Source: an uncultured Idiomarina sp.
GTDB lineage: Bacteria > Pseudomonadota > Gammaproteobacteria > Enterobacterales > Alteromonadaceae
Direction of reading: 5' to 3'
DNA length: 64,000 nucleotides
Assembly: GCA_946885915.1 (NCBI GenBank)
Contig: CAMPHF010000004.1
Location: 124,001-188,000 of the forward strand
Numbering within the stretch: the stretch's first letter is position 1; each line of letters starts with the position of its first letter. The position numbers were made by a program, and so were the translations under genes. The notes beneath the pieces were generated by a model. That model saw only the letters and a list, made by a program, of their open reading frames with translations. It ran no database searches and had not been told where the DNA came from. Positions 1 to 7,927 of the stretch are shown here, in pieces.

Positions 1-2458
1 TCACGGGCTCCTCGTAACCAAGCTGTAGTTGCCCTAACTGATTGAGTGCTACTTTTTCGCCGCGATTGTTAAGTACTTCTAAGGTTTGTAAGCGCTCAGC
101 ACTAAGCGCCGTATCCGCAGCGGTTCGCCCGCGCATCACCACACCCACGTTACGAATATTCTCGTACACTTGAGTAATTTGGGTGCCCTCGATAGCCAAT
201 TGCAGTTGCTGCGCTAAAGCACTCGGCGTGAGCCCATGCAATTGTAACGCACTTGGGTTCGCCACGAAGCTATATACGGGTGCGCGTTCATCCCATTCCA
301 GATGGGCATTGTGGGTGTTCCGGTGCGCGCTTAAGGTCGCCAGCACTTTATGGCCCAAGCGGCGCAATTCATCTTGCTCTGGGCCTAAAATACGAAATGT
401 GATTGGCCAGTTTACCGGCGGGCCATACAGCAAGCGATAAACGCGAACCCGAGCGGCATCGTAAGCGCCGCTGGCAACTTCTTGCTCAAGCGCGGTCATT
501 AGGCTGTCGCGCGCGGCTTGGTTTTTCATTACCGCGACAATTTTGGCAAAGGCTGGATCTTGGGGTTCCGGTGTGGCGCTAATGAAAAAGCGCGGTGCAC
601 CGCCTCCAATGTAACTGGCGAGCGAGGTTAAATGGTCGTGTTCGGCAGCTTGGGCGCTAATAAAGGCTTCTATTCTTTTGGCCACTTGATCGGTTTGCGC
701 AATTGAGGTGCCTTGTGGCATGTACACGCTGACTATTACTTCGGTGCGATCGGAGCTTGGGAAAAACTGCTTCTGTACCAAAGTGGCCATGGCAACAATG
801 CTCAACGCTAAAATACCCACGGTGCTAAACACCACGGTTTTACGATGTTTCACGCACCATGTGGTGGTGCGGCGCAGCCATTGGTAGAGGCGGGTATGGT
901 AGGCCTCGTCGGCTGCGGACTGGTCTGCTTCGTTGGCACTCTCGTTGGCGCCATCGGTAGGGATCATCCGCACGCCCAAGTAGGGCACGAAGTACACGGC
1001 CACTAACCACGACACAATGAGCGCAATACCTGTGACCCAAAAGATATTACCGGCATATTCGCCCACGCCGGATTTGGCAAAACCAATCGGAAAGAATCCC
1101 GCCACGGTCACCAAAGTACCGAATAACATGGGCGCCGCGGTTACTGTCCAAGCGTGTGCTGCGGCTTTGCTGCTACTCCAACCTTGGTGAATCTTCACCA
1201 GCATCATTTCAACGGAAATAATGGCATCGTCAACCAACAAGCCTAACGACAGAATGAGGGCGCCGAGCGTGATGCGATCAAGGTTAATGCCCATCAGCAG
1301 CATGACTAAAAAGGTAATGCCGAGTGTAAGCGGTACCGCCAAACCGACGATGAGCCCGGCACGAAAACCAATGGCGACAATGCTAACCAGCATGACCACC
1401 AGCACTGCCACGAGGAATTTTACCTGAAATAGCCCTACGGCTTTGTTAATGGCATCGCTTTGATTGGTGAGTACTTCAAGCTGCACCCCAGCGGGCAGTT
1501 TGATTTGCTCGGTTTGAATGAACTGCGCAAGGTTCTCGCCCAGAATTTGGCCGTTAAAGCCTTTTTGCATCACCAAACCTAGTACCAGAGCGTCTTGCTC
1601 GCGGCTGCGAATTTTGAAGCTGGTTGGGTCTTCATAGCCGCGTTTAATGGTGGCGATGTCGCCTAGCCGCACCACGCCCGTTGCGGCGGTAATAGGCGTT
1701 TGCGCCAGCTCCGCAGGGTTTTCGGTAAGCGTATCCACGCGCACGTAAAGGCGCTGGCCCTGAGTTTCAATACGACCGGCAGGAAGCGGTTGATTGTAGG
1801 CTTGAATGGTCTGAATCAGCTGCTGTGGATCGATGCCCAGATTGACCAGTTCAGCAGGCTCAAATTCAACGAAAATACGCTCACTGCGCTCGCCTAAAAT
1901 CAGCGCTTTGTGAACGCCTTGCACTCGCTGTAGGCGATCGCGGATACGCTCGGCCTCGCGGGTGAGTTCGCGCATGGGAATGGCTGCCGCTTGCTCACTA
2001 TCGGTGCTACCCGTAATGGCGATGAGACTAAAAAATACATCGTTAAAGTCGTCAATCACCAACGGGCCGATGACGCCGGCAGGTAGCAAACGTTGTTCAT
2101 CTGACATCCGTTTGCGCACTTCGTAAAACAGCTCATTTACCATTTCGGCAGGTGAATATTCCTGAAACTCAATCAGAATAGAGGCAAAACCCGGGCGAAT
2201 GGTGGTATCGATTCGGTAAACATACTCTACCTCTTGAATACGCTTCTCGAGGCGATCTACGACGTGTTGCTGCAGCTGCTCGGTATTTGCGCCAGGCCAC
2301 GCTACCTGCACGTTCATGGCGCGTACTGTAAACGCCGGATCTTCAGCGCGCCCCATGGAGGTAAGCGCATAGATACCAGCAAGCACCGATAAAATTAATA
2401 AAAACAGCGTGATGGAACGTTGCTTAATCGCGATTTCGGAAAGATTCGGGAAACTCAT
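1..2458 (-). CDS. RND efflux transporter permease subunit (partial, C-terminus outside window)
   Basis: Inner-membrane proton-driven pump that exports drugs or similar compounds with a periplasmic adaptor and an outer-membrane channel. Reading the minus strand from the ATG at 2458 gives about 819 open codons to the window edge, with no internal stop. The N-terminus has a first membrane helix after about 15 residues, then the GRAEDPAF segment typical of HAE1-like permeases. Further on is a block of membrane helices containing DDAIISVEMM, the TM4 region with the proton-relay aspartates, then a second periplasmic loop. Full members are about 1,000-1,050 residues, so roughly the last fifth lies outside. 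The start codon overlaps the stop of the adaptor gene (ATGA at 2455-2458), so the two are translationally coupled. Substrate cannot be told from sequence. Confidence 0.93.
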   Translation of the reverse strand, partial: MSFPNLSEIAIKQRSITLFLLILSVLAGIYALTSMGRAEDPAFTVRAMNVQVAWPGANTEQLQQHVVDRLEKRIQEVEYVYRIDTTIRPGFASILIEFQEYSPAEMVNELFYEVRKRMSDEQRLLPAGVIGPLVIDDFNDVFFSLIAITGSTDSEQAAAIPMRELTREAERIRDRLQRVQGVHKALILGERSERIFVEFEPAELVNLGIDPQQLIQTIQAYNQPLPAGRIETQGQRLYVRVDTLTENPAELAQTPITAATGVVRLGDIATIKRGYEDPTSFKIRSREQDALVLGLVMQKGFNGQILGENLAQFIQTEQIKLPAGVQLEVLTNQSDAINKAVGLFQVKFLVAVLVVMLVSIVAIGFRAGLIVGLAVPLTLGITFLVMLLMGINLDRITLGALILSLGLLVDDAIISVEMMLVKIHQGWSSSKAAAHAWTVTAAPMLFGTLVTVAGFFPIGFAKSGVGEYAGNIFWVTGIALIVSWLVAVYFVPYLGVRMIPTDGANESANEADQSAADEAYHTRLYQWLRRTTTWCVKHRKTVVFSTVGILALSIVAMATLVQKQFFPSSDRTEVIVSVYMPQGTSIAQTDQVAKRIEAFISAQAAEHDHLTSLASYIGGGAPRFFISATPEPQDPAFAKIVAVMKNQAARDSLMTALEQEVASGAYDAARVRVYRLLYGPPVNWPITFRILGPEQDELRRLGHKVLATLSAHRNTHNAHLEWDERAPVYSFVANPSALQLHGLTPSALAQQLQLAIEGTQITQVYENIRNVGVVMRGRTAADTALSAERLQTLEVLNNRGEKVALNQLGQLQLGYEEPV

Positions 2459-3513
2459 TCGGGCAGCACTCGTACCATCATATTAGGTACTAATTTGTGC
2501 GTCCCTGCCTGCACTATGCGGGTGTTATCGTCTAGTGCACCTTGTACATAGGCATACTCGTTTTCCAAGCGAACGACTGCTACCGGTATCGGGCTTACCT
2601 TGTTGTCGGATGTAATTTGCCAAACCTGGGCGTTGGTGCAAGCTGCCGTGGCCTCGAGGCTGCATCGGGCATCTAACGCCGATAGTGGTACTGCGTAAGT
2701 GCTGGTGATTTGACCAAACTGTACCTGCACCACGGCGTTAAGTGGCAGCTTTATAGGTTGCTCGGCTTGGAAACGGCTGCGTAGCATGCGGCCAGACTCG
2801 GTAAGCGCGCCCGCTTGTTCACGCAGGGTAAGTGGTATGCCGGCAGGCACTAACTGTGCTTGTTGATAGTTGGTATCCTGCAGCGCGATGGCTGGCAGTA
2901 GAACTTCAACTTCGAGCGTATCGGCATAGGCAAAGCTGAGTGCCGGCGTACCGGCATTCACGACTTGCCCTTGTTCGGTGGCAAACTCAATGACTACGCC
3001 GTCAGCAGGGGCGGTTAAGCTGGCATCATTCAGTGCTTCTTGTGCATTAGTGAGATTCGCTTGTTGTGCCGCTACCTGCTGGCGCGCGGTGTTGAGTCGC
3101 AATAACGCCTGATCGAGCAGCTGTTCGCTACTTAATTGTTGGGCGGCAGTGGCTTTAATGCGCGCATACTCGGTCTGCGCGTTGTTCAGCTCGGCTTGCG
3201 CGGCAGCTAGCTGGGCGTTTGCCGCAGTGAGTTGCGCGGTTAAATTTACGCTGTCTAACGTGAGTAATACTTGGCCTTGTGAGACTTGCGCTCCGGCATT
3301 CACGACTCGTTCAGCGATCCGTCCCGGTACTTCAAACGCCAAGGTGCTCTCGTATCGAGCGCGTACTTCGCCCGAGTATGTTTGGGTCCACACGCCATTA
3401 GCACTTGGCGTAATCGCTCGCACGGCGATTGGTGGCTCGGTACCGTTCTGATTAGCGGGCTCCGAGCAGGCAAGCAGCGTAACCGAGATAAACAATAGGC
3501 TAAGGGTGCGCAT
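2455..3513 (-). CDS. RND efflux periplasmic adaptor (HlyD/AcrA family lipoprotein)
   Basis: Membrane-fusion protein that bridges the inner-membrane pump and an outer-membrane channel. The chosen start (ATG at 3513) places a lipoprotein signal, LLFISVTLLAC, at the N-terminus; an upstream in-frame start at 3564 would bury it. Behind the lipobox come a barrel-sandwich half (FEVPGRIAERVV, VSQGQVLLTLD), a long alanine/glutamine-rich coiled coil of about 70 residues, the second lipoyl half (LTAPADGVVIE) and a C-terminal beta-barrel. Length is 352 residues, normal for the family. It is the first gene of the pump operon and overlaps the permease gene by 4 bp. No regulator gene is adjacent, but two inverted repeats lie upstream. 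Confidence 0.92.
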   Translation of the reverse strand: MRTLSLLFISVTLLACSEPANQNGTEPPIAVRAITPSANGVWTQTYSGEVRARYESTLAFEVPGRIAERVVNAGAQVSQGQVLLTLDSVNLTAQLTAANAQLAAAQAELNNAQTEYARIKATAAQQLSSEQLLDQALLRLNTARQQVAAQQANLTNAQEALNDASLTAPADGVVIEFATEQGQVVNAGTPALSFAYADTLEVEVLLPAIALQDTNYQQAQLVPAGIPLTLREQAGALTESGRMLRSRFQAEQPIKLPLNAVVQVQFGQITSTYAVPLSALDARCSLEATAACTNAQVWQITSDNKVSPIPVAVVRLENEYAYVQGALDDNTRIVQAGTHKLVPNMMVRVLPE

Positions 3514-3550
3514 AACATTCCAGGCGTTCTTAAAAGTAACCTTGGTTATA

Positions 3551-3577
3551 CCGTAAAAACACACTGATAGTTTACGG
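3551..3577. promoter_or_regulatory. Inverted repeat upstream of the efflux operon (possible operator)
   Basis: CCGTAAA (3551-3557) and TTTACGG (3571-3577) form a perfect 7-bp inverted repeat with a 13-bp spacer, 38-64 bp upstream of the adaptor start. A TATAAC hexamer overlaps its downstream edge on the minus strand. Efflux operons are often controlled by TetR or MarR repressors at such sites, so an operator role is inferred. No regulator is encoded next to it. Confidence 0.4.
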
Positions 3578-3596
3578 CGACAAAAAATTTATCTAA

Positions 3597-3609
3597 TGAC
3601 GCGGCGTCA
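3597..3609. promoter_or_regulatory. 13-bp perfect palindrome TGACGCGGCGTCA
   Basis: TGACGC and GCGTCA flank a single central G, between the end of the GNAT gene and the efflux operon. There is no T-run on the minus strand to make it a terminator, so a protein-binding site for the efflux promoter is more likely. Function is inferred from position only. Confidence 0.3.
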
Positions 3610-3615
3610 GATGCG

Positions 3616-4110
3616 TTATCGTAGGCTTTTTTGCATAAGATAGTTGGTTAATATTTCACTGCGAACACGCACTTGTTGCTCGCGTACGACCGAGAATCCG
3701 TAATGCTCGAAAAATGGTCTCGCGGTGATGCTAACGTTTGAATAAAGGCGTGTTAGTCCCCGCTGATTGGCAAGCTCATGAATATGCAACATGAGTAAGC
3801 GGCCAATACCGCTGCCCTGATGATCGGCATGACAGAAAAAATGATCGATATAGCCATCGGCTTGTACGTCGGCGAAGCCAACAATGTCGGGAACCGCTTC
3901 AGGTGATGCCATGTTGCTGGTAAGCACTGCTACCATGGGCTGGTTTTGCGTGAGTCGTTTTAACCAAGCATCGTGGTCGTAATCCGGAGCCGCCCAAGCG
4001 TCGATTTGTGCGGCACTGTAGTCGTGTTGGCACACACAACGTACAGTGTTGACTAATAATGCTCGCAATGGTGTTGCATAAGACGCTTGAAATGGTAGAA
4101 CCTTGAGCAT
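3616..4110 (-). CDS. GNAT family N-acetyltransferase (YafP-like)
   Basis: Acetyl-CoA-dependent acyltransferase of unknown substrate, 164 residues, cytoplasmic. The motif A loop reads QGSGIGRLLM, the acetyl-CoA pyrophosphate-binding R/Q-x-x-G-x-G pattern. It is preceded by the YIDHFFCHADH strand and followed by the C-terminal ARPFFEHYGF motif B found in the YafP/YjhQ type. The ATG at 4110 has an AAGGGTG sequence upstream. It stands alone between the DUF547 gene and the efflux operon, on the same strand as both. Family certain, substrate unknown. Confidence 0.88.
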   Translation of the reverse strand: MLKVLPFQASYATPLRALLVNTVRCVCQHDYSAAQIDAWAAPDYDHDAWLKRLTQNQPMVAVLTSNMASPEAVPDIVGFADVQADGYIDHFFCHADHQGSGIGRLLMLHIHELANQRGLTRLYSNVSITARPFFEHYGFSVVREQQVRVRSEILTNYLMQKSLR

Positions 4111-4174
4111 TAGTCACCCTTATCATTCTAAATTAGACGCAACCACTTGCTGTAAAACGTTCAGTGCGTACGAC

Positions 4175-4981
4175 TCAGTGCTTACGAAGGTTGAGCTGCC
4201 AATTATACTCGGTATAACGCGGCTCAAGCTTGGTGGTGTCAAGCCGTTCAGCTTGTTCGGCTGTGTCAGTAAGCGCGGCGCTGTAGCGCGTTAAGTAGGC
4301 TTGCAAGTTACCAAAATCACTACCGTACCAATCGAATATTTTGGACAAATACAAGCCTTCTGAGTCGATTCCGTTAATATCACGGTCGCTTAAAAATACC
4401 CGCATTTGGTCATCGAGTTGCTGATCAAGTTGGTTCGCGACAAATGCCTCGGGACGCAGCGGCGGGCAACTGATAGCTGCGCACACTAAGGCCGCGTGGA
4501 TGCGCGGCTCATTGAACTTTTGCCGAATGGTGTCGTGCTCAACCCAGTCTAAATGCCGCGACTCGCCCAGCAGGGTAAAAAATTCAATCTCCCACGGCGA
4601 GTTGAATAAGCTGCCTAAATCGCGAATGGATTCAGCATCACCAGCCGCGAACTGGGGGTAGTTATCCACAATTAGCTGCAGGGTAAACCCGTTATAGGCG
4701 TTCATGAGGAAGCTTAATTGCTCCGCGGGCGACCAGCGGTTAAATTCAGCTGGGCTTACCGCACTCAAGCTTTGCAAGTAAGCATTCAGCGGTTCGGGTT
4801 CAGCAGCCAAAGCGGGGTAATCAACACCCGCTTTCAAACCGTTATCGAAGGTCACCACATGGTCTTGGAGAATGTTGGTAAACGCCGTATGTTGATGATC
4901 GAAACTGCCAATTTCATCGGCAGTTGCTGAGCATAGCGCGCCGATAAGTAACACCAGCCAACCCAAACTCCAACGCATCAT
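4175..4981 (-). CDS. DUF547 domain-containing exported protein
   Basis: Secreted or periplasmic protein of unknown function. The N-terminus MMRWSLGWLVLLIGALC...ATADE is a Sec signal peptide. The mature part carries DUF547 hallmarks: FLMNAYNGFTLQLIV, then NEPRIHAALVCAAISCPPL, a His/Cys-bearing segment conserved in the family, and a C-terminal LSKIFDWYGSDFG. Length of about 268 residues is usual. ATG at 4981 is preferred because GGAG lies 8 bp upstream; a GTG at 4987 is also in frame. It follows the DoxX-like gene by 18 bp and is probably co-transcribed with it. DUF547 proteins have been discussed as thiol-protease-like, but that is not settled. Confidence 0.87.
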   Translation of the reverse strand: MMRWSLGWLVLLIGALCSATADEIGSFDHQHTAFTNILQDHVVTFDNGLKAGVDYPALAAEPEPLNAYLQSLSAVSPAEFNRWSPAEQLSFLMNAYNGFTLQLIVDNYPQFAAGDAESIRDLGSLFNSPWEIEFFTLLGESRHLDWVEHDTIRQKFNEPRIHAALVCAAISCPPLRPEAFVANQLDQQLDDQMRVFLSDRDINGIDSEGLYLSKIFDWYGSDFGNLQAYLTRYSAALTDTAEQAERLDTTKLEPRYTEYNWQLNLRKH

Positions 4982-4999
4982 GAGCACAACTCCAATTAG

Positions 5000-5401
5000 T
5001 TAAGACACTGCTAGTTTAGTGTCGTATTCGCGAAGCATGAACAATGCAATACATGCAGCGAACATCGGCCATGCGGCGAAAAATAGCAGGTTATTAAAAG
5101 CGTCTAAGTAGGCGCCGAATGATGAGAGCGTTGAGACACCATGTAGCACCATGACCAAACCATAACTGTAAGTTTTCCAAAAACCAGCTAGAAATACCAA
5201 GCATAACGCCACTTGAAGACTACCTAGCACAGTTGCCGCAAGGCTAGATAAGCCAGCGATACCATAAAACCCTTCGAATACGGCGGCGGTATGGGCGGGG
5301 TTCACAAATTTATCCAGCGCCCACACAAACATGACAATAAAAATCCCAAGCCGCAGCAATAACAGTGCCCAAGGTAACTTTCTCTCTAGTTTAGTATCCA
5401 T
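5000..5401 (-). CDS. DoxX-like small integral membrane protein
   Basis: 133-residue inner-membrane protein with four hydrophobic stretches: LLLLRLGIFIVMFVWAL, the segment around LSSLAATVLGSLQVALCLVFLAG, YGLVMVLHGVSTL, and LLFFAAWPMFAACIALFML. This matches the DoxX/SURF4-like fold. The ATG at 5401 has AAGGA 8 bp upstream; the TTG at 5404 is disregarded. DoxX proteins associate with redox or terminal-oxidase functions in some bacteria, but no specific role can be assigned. It is the first gene of a DoxX-DUF547 pair that runs divergently from the TonB-dependent receptor. Confidence 0.72.
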   Translation of the reverse strand: MDTKLERKLPWALLLLRLGIFIVMFVWALDKFVNPAHTAAVFEGFYGIAGLSSLAATVLGSLQVALCLVFLAGFWKTYSYGLVMVLHGVSTLSSFGAYLDAFNNLLFFAAWPMFAACIALFMLREYDTKLAVS

Positions 5402-5424
5402 CAATTCAATCCTTAGGGTTAGAA

Positions 5425-5442
5425 ACCTATAGTAGAATAGGT
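5425..5442. promoter_or_regulatory. Inverted repeat ACCTAT-N6-ATAGGT in a divergent promoter region
   Basis: A perfect 6-bp inverted repeat with a 6-bp spacer lies in the 137-bp gap between the divergent DoxX-like and TonB-receptor genes. It is 24 bp upstream of the DoxX start and about 100 bp upstream of the receptor start. It could be an operator for either gene. It does not match a Fur box, so a metal link is not claimed. Confidence 0.35.
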
Positions 5443-5538
5443 ACTGTGTGATATTAATTCAGTTGCTTACCGATCTGAATATGACTTTTGGTCGTTTTGC
5501 TCTCTAATGTTTGCCACTGTTACTGCAAAGGAATCTCC

Positions 5539-7872
5539 ATGTCTCGTTTTACGATTACACCGCTCGCGCTGTCGATTGGCCTCATCTGCTTAAGTTCTGC
5601 AACGCCAGTGCTGGCCCAAGACTCGATTGAAGTGATTGAGGTAAAAGGCCGCAGCAGCGATACGCCGGTGTTGCCCTCCGAGGAAAATACTGAAGGTTTG
5701 TTTGGCTTGGCAGAGAGCTTAAAGGATATTCCGCGCGCAGCGACGGTCATTAACGCGGCCCTTATTCGTGAAGCGGCGATTAACGATCTGCATGATATTG
5801 CACGCTTTGCGCCTAATAGTTTTGCGGCGGCAGGGTTTGGTAATCCCAGTTTGCCGACCATTCGTGGCCAACTAGGTGAATTATTCGAGGCGGGTATGCG
5901 CCGCCAAGCGGGCAATAATGGTTTGGGTATTCCGCTGTCGTTTAACGCCATTGAGAGTATTGCGGTGGTGAAAGGTGCGCCGCCGGTAATGTTGGGTACC
6001 ACTCAGCGGGTGGGTGGTTTTGTGAATTTGCAGCCGAAAAAAGCGCGCACTAATCGTACTGAGAGTTCAGTGACTGGCGAATGGGGCAGTTGGAGCCAGT
6101 ACCGATTGCAGCTTGATCATAACGAAGTGATCGATAAGCGCCAAGCGCTGCGGGTAAGCGCCGAGTATGTCGATCAGGACAGCTTTTATAACTATCACAG
6201 CCATCGCAGCGATGATCTGTTGGTGGCTTATCATGTGTCATTTGACAAGGATTCTTCACTAGATGTGTCATTTGAATATTATGACGTGGCATGGACAGAC
6301 AATGCCGGCATGAACCGGCCGACCCAAGGTTTGATTGACGATAATTTGTATATTACCGGGCAAGGCCAGCAGCCAAATGGTTCTTTTGTGCCGGGCGCCG
6401 GCGCGGTCATTAGCCCTACTGGTGTGGTCACCATTGATCGCAGCAATACTTTAACCGATCCGCTCGATACCAATACGGCTGAAACCGGCTTGTTGCATGC
6501 CAAGTATGAACAGCGTTTGAGTCAAGATGCGGTGCTAGTGAACCGCACTTATTATCAGTATTTAACCCGCGATGGCATTAACCAGAATAGCTTTGTGGAA
6601 ATTATTGATGCGGCACATACCTTCGAAAATCGCACTGAATTGCATTTAAATGAAGTGACGGTGCTGGGCGTGAATGTACGCGTGAACGACGTGTTGGGTT
6701 ACAGCCAGTTCACCACCGAAGCGGATAACCCAATTGATTTAACCGGGCCATTAAGTAACCGCCGGATTCCGCTCACAGCTGAGCAGCAAGCGCGCTTGGT
6801 TGAGCTGCGGCCAGGGCTGTTTGTGTCGCCGGGTGCGCAGTACGATGTAAATGGCGATGGTGTGGGCGATTTTAACGTGTCAGACACTACCGATTCACGC
6901 TCCTATCAATGGGGCTTATTTGCCCAGCACGAGCAGCGCTTAACTGATGCGTGGTCAATAACCGGTGGTTTGCGAGCCGATTATTATGACGTGGAAGCGC
7001 AAGATCCGCTGCCGCCAGTAGGTGTTGCTGCGGCAGGCGATACTTATAGTGATTGGCTTTGGGCCTACAGTTTATCGACTCAGTATGAGCTTACCGCTGA
7101 TTTAACCCTGTATGCGACAGGGTATTTGAGCGATTCGACTTCTAACTCAATGGCCGGCGGCACGGTGTTGAATGCGGCGGGCGAAATAGACGCGCAAAAC
7201 TTTGCCACCGAGAATGAGCTGGTGGAAGTGGGCGCGAAGTACGCCCCAGCTGGCGCGCGCTGGTATGCCGATGTGGCGCTTTATGATCAGTCGCGTAGCC
7301 TACGTAATCGTGACGGCTCAAACTCCGGTATTCGCACCAAAGGGGTAGAAGCACAGTGGCATTTTGCCGCGGAGCAAGGCTATTGGGTAACAGTAGCAGC
7401 CAGCTACATTGATGCGGCTTGGGATAACTCGGCGTCTTCACAAGGTACCGGCCAAGTAAGCGATGCTTTCGATAACTCGCGGCCGGACATTATTGTGGGC
7501 ACCGGCTTGGGCTCGCCGAACTTTACTGCTTTTCCGGCATCTACTGCACGGCTGCAGGGCATTCCTGAGGTACAATTATCTGCGGTAACGGGCTGGCGCA
7601 TTAACGAGCAGTGGTCGGTGGGTGGTGATGTGAGCTATACCAAGCATTACCCGCTCGATTTTCTGCAAACGGTATTTATTCGCGACCAATATATGCTGAA
7701 TACCAATGTTCAGTATCGCGTGACCGACGATCTGCAGCTGCGCTTAGATGTGTTTAATCTCACCGATGAAGAAAATTGGGCGCCGGTGTTTGAGGGCGGT
7801 TATTTTGGTGCGACCTTGGCATTTCCTTCGCTACCGCGCCATGCGCAGTTGTCGTTGCGCTACGAATTTTAG
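5539..7872 (+). CDS. TonB-dependent outer-membrane receptor
   Basis: Outer-membrane gated channel that takes up a scarce ligand (siderophore, cofactor or metal complex) using TonB energy. The ATG at 5539 follows AAAGGA and gives a clean signal peptide ending at VLAQ. It is followed at once by a TonB-box-like DSIEVIEVKG. The plug domain shows ATVINAALIREA, IRGQLGELFEAGM and the VKGAPPVMLG/GGFVNLQPKK block of siderophore-type receptors. A 22-strand barrel follows, ending in LSLRYEF with terminal Phe. Length is 777 residues. The next gene starts 55 bp downstream, so it probably heads or precedes the ynj-like operon. No siderophore genes are nearby, and the ligand is unknown. Confidence 0.93.
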   Translation: MSRFTITPLALSIGLICLSSATPVLAQDSIEVIEVKGRSSDTPVLPSEENTEGLFGLAESLKDIPRAATVINAALIREAAINDLHDIARFAPNSFAAAGFGNPSLPTIRGQLGELFEAGMRRQAGNNGLGIPLSFNAIESIAVVKGAPPVMLGTTQRVGGFVNLQPKKARTNRTESSVTGEWGSWSQYRLQLDHNEVIDKRQALRVSAEYVDQDSFYNYHSHRSDDLLVAYHVSFDKDSSLDVSFEYYDVAWTDNAGMNRPTQGLIDDNLYITGQGQQPNGSFVPGAGAVISPTGVVTIDRSNTLTDPLDTNTAETGLLHAKYEQRLSQDAVLVNRTYYQYLTRDGINQNSFVEIIDAAHTFENRTELHLNEVTVLGVNVRVNDVLGYSQFTTEADNPIDLTGPLSNRRIPLTAEQQARLVELRPGLFVSPGAQYDVNGDGVGDFNVSDTTDSRSYQWGLFAQHEQRLTDAWSITGGLRADYYDVEAQDPLPPVGVAAAGDTYSDWLWAYSLSTQYELTADLTLYATGYLSDSTSNSMAGGTVLNAAGEIDAQNFATENELVEVGAKYAPAGARWYADVALYDQSRSLRNRDGSNSGIRTKGVEAQWHFAAEQGYWVTVAASYIDAAWDNSASSQGTGQVSDAFDNSRPDIIVGTGLGSPNFTAFPASTARLQGIPEVQLSAVTGWRINEQWSVGGDVSYTKHYPLDFLQTVFIRDQYMLNTNVQYRVTDDLQLRLDVFNLTDEENWAPVFEGGYFGATLAFPSLPRHAQLSLRYEF
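6236..6277. repeat. TGTCATTTGACA palindrome with a second degenerate copy inside the receptor gene
   Basis: TGTCATTTGACA at 6236-6247 is an inverted repeat (TGTCA-nn-TGACA). A second copy, TGTCATTTGA, starts at 6266, 30 bp later, so the phase is in frame. Both encode VSF[DE]. The 15-mer TGTCATTTGACAAGG recurs exactly in the downstream reductase gene at 9471-9485. Confidence 0.6.
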
Positions 7873-7927
7873 CGCTGGTCGCGTGCGAGTGAGTTAACGA
7901 CCCGAATTTAAGTAAGCAGGAGAGCAC

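Noticed and set aside
183..440. Plus-strand open frame of 85 codons at the window start
   Set aside because: It is antisense to the RND permease, which reads continuously on the minus strand with clear family motifs. No RBS or recognisable protein.
3149..3451. Plus-strand open frame of 100 codons opposite the efflux adaptor gene
   Set aside because: Shadow of the adaptor coiled-coil region; composition follows codon bias of the real gene and there is no signal or homology.
5405..5538. Fur box controlling the TonB-dependent receptor
   Set aside because: No stretch approaches the 19-bp Fur consensus; the only symmetrical element is ACCTAT-N6-ATAGGT.
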